Source: Lachnospiraceae bacterium (GTDB lineage Bacteria; Bacillota; Clostridia; Lachnospirales; Lachnospiraceae). From it: a stretch of 46,515 nucleotides of DNA. A model generated the notes under the pieces. The model did not search any database and was not told the origin of the DNA. It saw only the letters and a list, made by a program, of their open reading frames with translations. Both the position numbers and the translations under genes were made by a program. The stretch lies in assembly GCA_022797535.1 (NCBI GenBank), contig JAAWKU010000011.1:1-46515 (forward strand), in the 5' to 3' direction. Positions 42,107-46,515 of the stretch are shown piece by piece. How positions within the stretch are numbered: the stretch's first letter is position 1; each line of letters starts with the position of its first letter.

Positions 42107-42523
42107 ACATGCCTCCCTGTGTACATAACAAGATAAAAAATAGAGAAAAACCATCATGCGGACTTCGCACTTTATGCTCACTATTATAGTATAGGGAATC
42201 TGAATTTGTCTCCTTATATTTTGCTATTTACTCTTCACACATTGCTTATTTTTTTAGAAAAATCAAAAAAAATATTGTGCAATATTTACTTTTAAGGTTA
42301 TTGATGCTAAAATATACATATAGAAAATCCCCCTGTTTTCGGGCTTTTTCAGCAGTTTTACAGCAGAACTGCCATTTGACTCTCAGAAAGAGAAAGCAAC
42401 TTTTGGGGTAAATAGCAATATCTGCATATCAGTACAAGGATTCCATGGACGATACATAGATTCAGGCCAATGCCGGAATTCAGACCGGCTGGACCTCAAA
42501 AGATTAATAAGGAGGCACTGAGA
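42107..42523. promoter_or_regulatory. Divergent control region between the importer operon and araC-type gene
   Basis: GTAAATAGCAA occurs twice, once on each strand: 42231-42221 reading toward the importer operon and 42408-42418 reading toward the regulator. The same site thus stands upstream of both units in the same relative direction, as AraC-family sites do. The operon promoter is probably GAGACA, 18 bases, TATAAT (42188-42183). An 18-base palindrome AAATATTG-TG-CAATATTT lies at 42270-42287 between them and may bind a different repressor. I see no convincing promoter for the regulator. Confidence 0.65.
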
Positions 42524-43474
42524 ATGGCAGACTTGGAGATAAACGGTAATTTCTTAGACTTTTACGGAATCAACCACGATTTTCCCGGCATCCGGGATGT
42601 CCAGGATTCCCTGGAAACCGTTTCCTTCCATAATAATACCACGATACGGATCTGGCCCAACACCGAGACGGACAGTTTTGAGGCCCACTGGCATGCCGCT
42701 CTTGAAATCATCATGCCCGTGGAGAACTACTATGACGTGCATACAGGAGGCGCCACCTACCATGTGCAGCCCGGGGAGATCATGGTGATCCCGCCGGGAG
42801 AGTTGCATGAACTGTTGGCGCCGGACAGCGGCAGCCGTTTCATCTTCATGTTTGACATCTCTCTGATCGCCAGACTGAAAAGTTTTGTGGGCATCCAGTC
42901 CATCCTGTCCCAGCCGCTGTATGTAACCAAGGACACCTTTCCCCAGATCTATGAGGATGTGTACCGGCTTCTAATCCAGATGCGAAACGAATATTTCAAC
43001 AAAAATGAATATGCGGAACTGACCATCTTTGCATTGTTGCTGCAATTTTTCACTAAATTTGGCTACAACCATATCAATGCCAGCAACCTGTTCCCCAATG
43101 TGCGGCTGTACAAACAGAAGGAGTACATTCAGAAGTTCAACAGTCTCATGGAGTACATAGACGACCACTACATGGACGACCTGAACCTGGAAGAGATCGC
43201 CGAATCCACCGGCTTCAGCAAATACCATTTCTCCCGACTTTTCAAGCAGTACACGGGGTTTACTTTCTGTGACTACCTTTGCCACCGGCGCATTAAGGTG
43301 GCGGAGGAGCTGCTGGCCAGACCGGATCTGTCCATCACCGAAGTAGCCCTGCAGGCCGGTTTCCCCAGCATCTCCACCTTCAACCGGCTGTTCAAGCAGT
43401 ACAAGAACTGCACGCCCAGCGAATATCGGTCCCGGAACACCAAGACCCTGCTGGACGGCAACCCTTATTCGTGA
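42524..43474 (+). CDS. AraC-family regulator of the carbohydrate locus
   Basis: This 316-residue activator-type regulator has an N-terminal cupin-like ligand domain (HWHAALEIIMPVENYY; YHVQPGEIMVIPPGELHE). Two C-terminal helix-turn-helix motifs follow: LNLEEIAESTGFSKYHFSRL and ITEVALQAGFPSISTFNRLF, closing with PSEYR. The start at 42524 is 8 bases after AGGAGG. It is divergent from the importer operon, with paired sites between them, so it very probably controls that operon in response to a sugar. Its stop overlaps the stop of the second GH43 gene by ten bases in opposite orientation. Confidence 0.92.
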   Translation: MADLEINGNFLDFYGINHDFPGIRDVQDSLETVSFHNNTTIRIWPNTETDSFEAHWHAALEIIMPVENYYDVHTGGATYHVQPGEIMVIPPGELHELLAPDSGSRFIFMFDISLIARLKSFVGIQSILSQPLYVTKDTFPQIYEDVYRLLIQMRNEYFNKNEYAELTIFALLLQFFTKFGYNHINASNLFPNVRLYKQKEYIQKFNSLMEYIDDHYMDDLNLEEIAESTGFSKYHFSRLFKQYTGFTFCDYLCHRRIKVAEELLARPDLSITEVALQAGFPSISTFNRLFKQYKNCTPSEYRSRNTKTLLDGNPYS

Positions 43475-45003
43475 TAGACAAAGTCCGTAAACACAGCTTC
43501 CCCTCCGGTTTCCTGGGTGGCATACAGAGCCAGTCCAAAGCGGCAGCCTGTGAAATGGTCCAGCTGGAAATACAGCTTATGTCTCTCTCCCACCGTTTCC
43601 CAGCGTTTGCCATTCTTCCAGGAAAATTCCGCCGTATCCGCCATATCCGTGAAATTCACAGAGATCCTGACCCGGACCACCGGCCCGGGCAGGGCGATCC
43701 GGTCCATCACCTTGCCCGGCAGATAGTCCTGAGCAGTCCCGCCGCCCAGCAGCTTTCTGGCAATCACCACCAGGTAATAGCTGCTGAGAGTTCTGGTGAT
43801 ACCGATCATGCCATAGCAGCCCTGCAGGGCGCACAATCCGGCACAATCCCCCTCCCGCAGGCCGGAGCCGTCCACTGTCACCTCGCCTCTGCAGTGGGGA
43901 TAGAGCATCCGCTGGGTCAGGGTGTTCTTAGCCTGCAGTACATTGCTGCAGATCTTATCCGTGCGGATCCAGAGACCGCCGCCCTCCCGGATCCCCCAGA
44001 GCCGGGGATCGGGATCATGGTTCCACTGCCATTGTTTCTTCAATTCGTATTTTCCCTGCCAATCCCGCAGACAGAGAAAACGATCCGAGGTATAAAGCGG
44101 TTCATATCGGTAGTCCGGCCTGGTTCCCCTGACCGGCGTTACAGGAGGCACTCTCCCCTCCCGACCAAACACCGGCAGGCCGTCCCGCCAGATTACAGGC
44201 ACCAGCACGGGCATTCGGCCCACGGCGCCATGATCCTGAAACAGCAGCGCATACCATCTGCCCTCCGGGGTATCCACCACGCCGCCCTGAGCCACTCCCT
44301 GGTTGCGGAAGCCCATATCATCGCTCAGCACCTCATGTTCTGTAAATTCTCCTTCCAGGGAATCCGCCGCAAAGCATACCTGCGTACGCCGGTTCCGCCC
44401 TTCCTCTTTGGGCCAGTGTATGGTAAACAGGTAGTATTTTCCATTGATTTTATACAGATGAGAACCTTCATGTCCCAGATAGACCTGCTCCCGCTCTTTC
44501 ACAATCACCCGGTCCAGCCCTCCTTCCCTGGGGCCGGAGAAATCAGGCTCCCACTCCGTCAGCCGGATCTCGGACTGTCCATAGGCAATATAAACCCGGC
44601 CGTCGTCATCGAACAGCAGAGAAGGGTCATGAAGATAGCCCTGGGGACTCTCCAGCCTTCTTTTGTTCCAGGGACCTCCAATCTCGGAAGCCGTATACAG
44701 GTAGCTGCTTCTCCCCGGAATGCCCAGCAACACGAAAAAACGGCCTTCATGATAGCGCAGGCAGCCTGCCCACATCCCTTTGCCATAGATGCTGCTCTCA
44801 CCCTCCATCCTCTCCTGGGGTGTGTCTTCCAGGGTGTCGTAGACATAGCCGGCAATCTCCCAGTTTCTCAGATCATAGGAACGCAGAATCACCCCGCCGG
44901 GCATGAAGTGCAGGGTGGCGCTGATCATATAATAGGCATCCTCCACCCGTATGACATCCGGGTCAGGGTAGTCCATTTTTATAATGGGTGCCGGTCTGTT
45001 CAT
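43465..45003 (-). CDS. Glycoside hydrolase family 43, second copy
   Basis: A 512-residue cytoplasmic enzyme (no signal peptide). The GH43 acids are Asp14 in YPDPD, Asp126 in LHDPSLLFDDDG and Glu179 in LGHEGSHLYK. The propeller is followed by a beta-sandwich (about 310-512) with NTLTQRMLYPHCRGEV and the closing FGLALYATQETGGEAVFTDF. This resembles bifunctional xylosidase/arabinofuranosidase subgroups. It is only moderately similar to the other GH43. GGAGGGA precedes the ATG. It lies 34 bases after the ABC ATPase stop, in the same direction, and converges on the AraC gene with a ten-base overlap. Confidence 0.92.
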   Translation of the reverse strand: MNRPAPIIKMDYPDPDVIRVEDAYYMISATLHFMPGGVILRSYDLRNWEIAGYVYDTLEDTPQERMEGESSIYGKGMWAGCLRYHEGRFFVLLGIPGRSSYLYTASEIGGPWNKRRLESPQGYLHDPSLLFDDDGRVYIAYGQSEIRLTEWEPDFSGPREGGLDRVIVKEREQVYLGHEGSHLYKINGKYYLFTIHWPKEEGRNRRTQVCFAADSLEGEFTEHEVLSDDMGFRNQGVAQGGVVDTPEGRWYALLFQDHGAVGRMPVLVPVIWRDGLPVFGREGRVPPVTPVRGTRPDYRYEPLYTSDRFLCLRDWQGKYELKKQWQWNHDPDPRLWGIREGGGLWIRTDKICSNVLQAKNTLTQRMLYPHCRGEVTVDGSGLREGDCAGLCALQGCYGMIGITRTLSSYYLVVIARKLLGGGTAQDYLPGKVMDRIALPGPVVRVRISVNFTDMADTAEFSWKNGKRWETVGERHKLYFQLDHFTGCRFGLALYATQETGGEAVFTDFVYHE

Positions 45004-45037
45004 AAAAATCCCTCCGATTAAAGTTTCACATGCTGCC

Positions 45038-45928
45038 TTAGAGTTCCGCCGGAGGACCGCTGATAATGACTTTGCCCTCCGATAATTCCAGTTTTACTTT
45101 GTTGTCCTGCAGATTCATGGAAGAAAGGATGTCCCTGGGAATCTGCACTCTGCCTGCCTTGTCCACGATGGCGTACTCCTCCTGGGTATCCTCGTTGCGC
45201 CAGTCAATAGCCGCCTCCCTGATGCGGTCGGCATAGGATTCCTTCAGGATGCGCTCGCTGCTGATCTTCCCGTCCCGGATCGCCACCACCCGCTTCACCT
45301 TTTTGGAAAGCGCCACATCGTGGGTGACGATCAGAATGGTCTGTCCCTGGCGGTTCAGCTCCGTAAACACATCAAAGATATAGTTGGCGGTACGGGGATC
45401 CACACTGCCGGTAGGTTCGTCCGCCAGAAGAAGCCTGGGAGAATTGGCCAGGGCGATGGCAATGGCGATACGTTGCTGCTCGCCACCGGAAAGCATGTTC
45501 AGCCGGCTGTGTTTCTTGGCAGACATCCCCACCAGTTCCAGCAGTTCCTGGGCCCTGGCCTTCTTCTTTCGCACATCCGCCAGGTACATGGGCAGCATTA
45601 CATTCTCCAGGGCCGACAGATAGGGAAGAAGGTTTCTGGCATTGTTCTGCCAGACAAATCCCACCGTATCCCGTTTATAGACCACCAGTTCCCGCTCCGT
45701 CATGGTGAACAGGTTCTTGCCTCCCACCACCAGGGAACCGGCGCTGGGTCTGTCCAGGCCGCCGATCATATTCAGGAAGGTGGATTTACCACTGCCGCTG
45801 TTGCCGATCAGGGCTGTCAGTTCCCCTTCCTCCACTGTCAGGTCCAAACCCTGCAGGGCCAGCACCTCTGTCTGTTTCGTCTTGTATATCTTCACCAGGC
45901 CGTCCGCCTGTATCATTACTTCAGCCAT
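45038..45928 (-). CDS. MacB/LolD-type ABC ATPase with AbrB-like tail
   Basis: This 296-residue ATPase has Walker [11 protein letters not shown] (41-50), a Q-loop in VGFVWQNN, signature LSGGEQQR and Walker [13 protein letters not shown], then VTHD. Residues about 249-292 ([20 protein letters not shown] and the [14 protein letters not shown] end) match an AbrB/SpoVT swapped-hairpin domain, which normally binds DNA. Such ATPases serve FtsX-like permeases in efflux or lipoprotein handling, not sugar import. The upstream partner is the other ATPase, 30 bases away. The AbrB-like part might only dimerise the protein. Confidence 0.88.
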   Translation of the reverse strand: MAEVMIQADGLVKIYKTKQTEVLALQGLDLTVEEGELTALIGNSGSGKSTFLNMIGGLDRPSAGSLVVGGKNLFTMTERELVVYKRDTVGFVWQNNARNLLPYLSALENVMLPMYLADVRKKKARAQELLELVGMSAKKHSRLNMLSGGEQQRIAIAIALANSPRLLLADEPTGSVDPRTANYIFDVFTELNRQGQTILIVTHDVALSKKVKRVVAIRDGKISSERILKESYADRIREAAIDWRNEDTQEEYAIVDKAGRVQIPRDILSSMNLQDNKVKLELSEGKVIISGPPAEL

Positions 45929-45958
45929 GTTTTAATGTCCTTATATACATCATCAAAG

Positions 45959-46515
45959 TTACGCGGATTCTTCATCCGCCAGCACCTGCCGCCCGTTCTC
46001 CAGTTCGATCACCATGTCTCCCGCATCCATCAGCCCCGTGTCGTGGGTGGTCATAACAATGGTGACATGCTCCCGGCGGGTCATCTCCTGGAACAGCCGG
46101 GCCACCTCCGCCGCCATGGCGCTGTCCAGTTCCGCCGTAGGTTCATCCGCCAGAATGATCCGGGGCCTGTGAGCGATGGCCCTGGCGATGGCCACTCTCT
46201 GCTGCTCACCGCCGGACATCTCCGCCGGCATATGCTGCATTCTGTTACCCAGGCCCACCATTTTCAGGCATTCCTCCACCCGCTCTCTGCGGCCCTTTTT
46301 CACCCCCGCAAGGCGCAGGGAGAATTCCACGTTCTGAAACGCATTCATGGTGGGGATCAGGGACACGGACTGGAATACGAATCCCACCTGGGTCCGGCGC
46401 AGATTCTCCCTGGCCCGGTCGGACAGCCTGCACACATCCCGGCCGCCGATCATTACACTGCCCGAAGTGGGCAGATCCAATGCTCCCACGATGTTCAGCA
46501 GCGTAGTCTTGCCGG
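45959..46515 (-). CDS. MacB/LolD-type ABC ATPase, cut by the window edge
   Basis: The last 185 residues of a second ATPase are present; the start lies beyond 46515. The window begins inside Walker A (GKTTLLNIVGALD). The Q-loop VGFVFQSV, signature MSGGEQQR, Walker B IILADEPTAELD and TTHD are all seen. It ends ADEESA without an AbrB-like tail. Two adjacent ATPases of this kind usually go with a FtsX-like permease, expected beyond the edge. ABC ATPase is certain; the transported molecule is unknown. Confidence 0.92.
   Translation of the reverse strand, partial: GKTTLLNIVGALDLPTSGSVMIGGRDVCRLSDRARENLRRTQVGFVFQSVSLIPTMNAFQNVEFSLRLAGVKKGRRERVEECLKMVGLGNRMQHMPAEMSGGEQQRVAIARAIAHRPRIILADEPTAELDSAMAAEVARLFQEMTRREHVTIVMTTHDTGLMDAGDMVIELENGRQVLADEESA

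Overview
The window looks like chromosome of a Gram-positive anaerobe of the Clostridia, most likely Lachnospiraceae. The grounds are a T-box leader on valS, PPi-type phosphofructokinase residues, a PadR/DUF1700/DUF4097 module, strong GGAGG ribosome binding sites, sigma-A-type promoters and a carbohydrate locus with GH43 enzymes and ABC importers lacking their own ATPase. Nearly every gene lies on the minus strand; the exceptions are an ECF transporter S component, a FliD-like protein and an AraC regulator. I see no tRNA, rRNA, transposase, integrase, phage gene or CRISPR array.

Region 1 (1-7.2 kb) holds an unexplained nested inverted-repeat element, a SpoIIAA-like STAS protein, then folC, a 49-residue acidic protein and a membrane TPR protein. 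valS follows, behind a full T-box leader with a GTA specifier. Region 2 (7.2-15 kb) holds a membrane-anchored HTH protein with heptapeptide repeats, the ECF S component, the PadR operon with two clear operators, and a lipid pair (GT28 glycosyltransferase and PlsY).

Region 3 (15-25 kb) is a DNA-maintenance and housekeeping stretch. It holds an XPD/DinG-like helicase with an N-terminal nuclease-like domain, an HPr-like protein without its catalytic histidine, a two-gene putative DNA-repair cassette (TIGR03915 plus radical SAM) with LexA-like boxes over its promoter, phosphofructokinase, an orphan FliD-like protein and a small HTH protein. Five to six tandem-repeat arrays with periods of 19-45 bases sit in unrelated genes, leaders and gaps between 3.8 and 20 kb.

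Region 4 (25-45 kb) is a carbohydrate locus. An AraC regulator at 42.5 kb diverges from a nine-gene block of about 13 kb: a membrane-anchored binding protein with two sugar-binding-like modules, two permeases, an NHL-propeller membrane protein, a Yip1-like membrane protein, a large DUF5696 protein, two more permeases and a lipoprotein binding protein. A terminator follows, then a GH43 enzyme and two paralogous U32-like proteins. A second GH43 gene converges on the regulator and overlaps its end. No ABC ATPase of the sugar-import type is present, so the importers probably share one encoded elsewhere. Region 5 (45-46.5 kb) is two MacB/LolD-type ABC ATPases, one with an AbrB-like tail and one cut by the window edge.

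The least explained items are the DUF5696/NHL/Yip1 double-importer locus, the density of tandem arrays, the orphan FliD-like protein and the first 204 bases.
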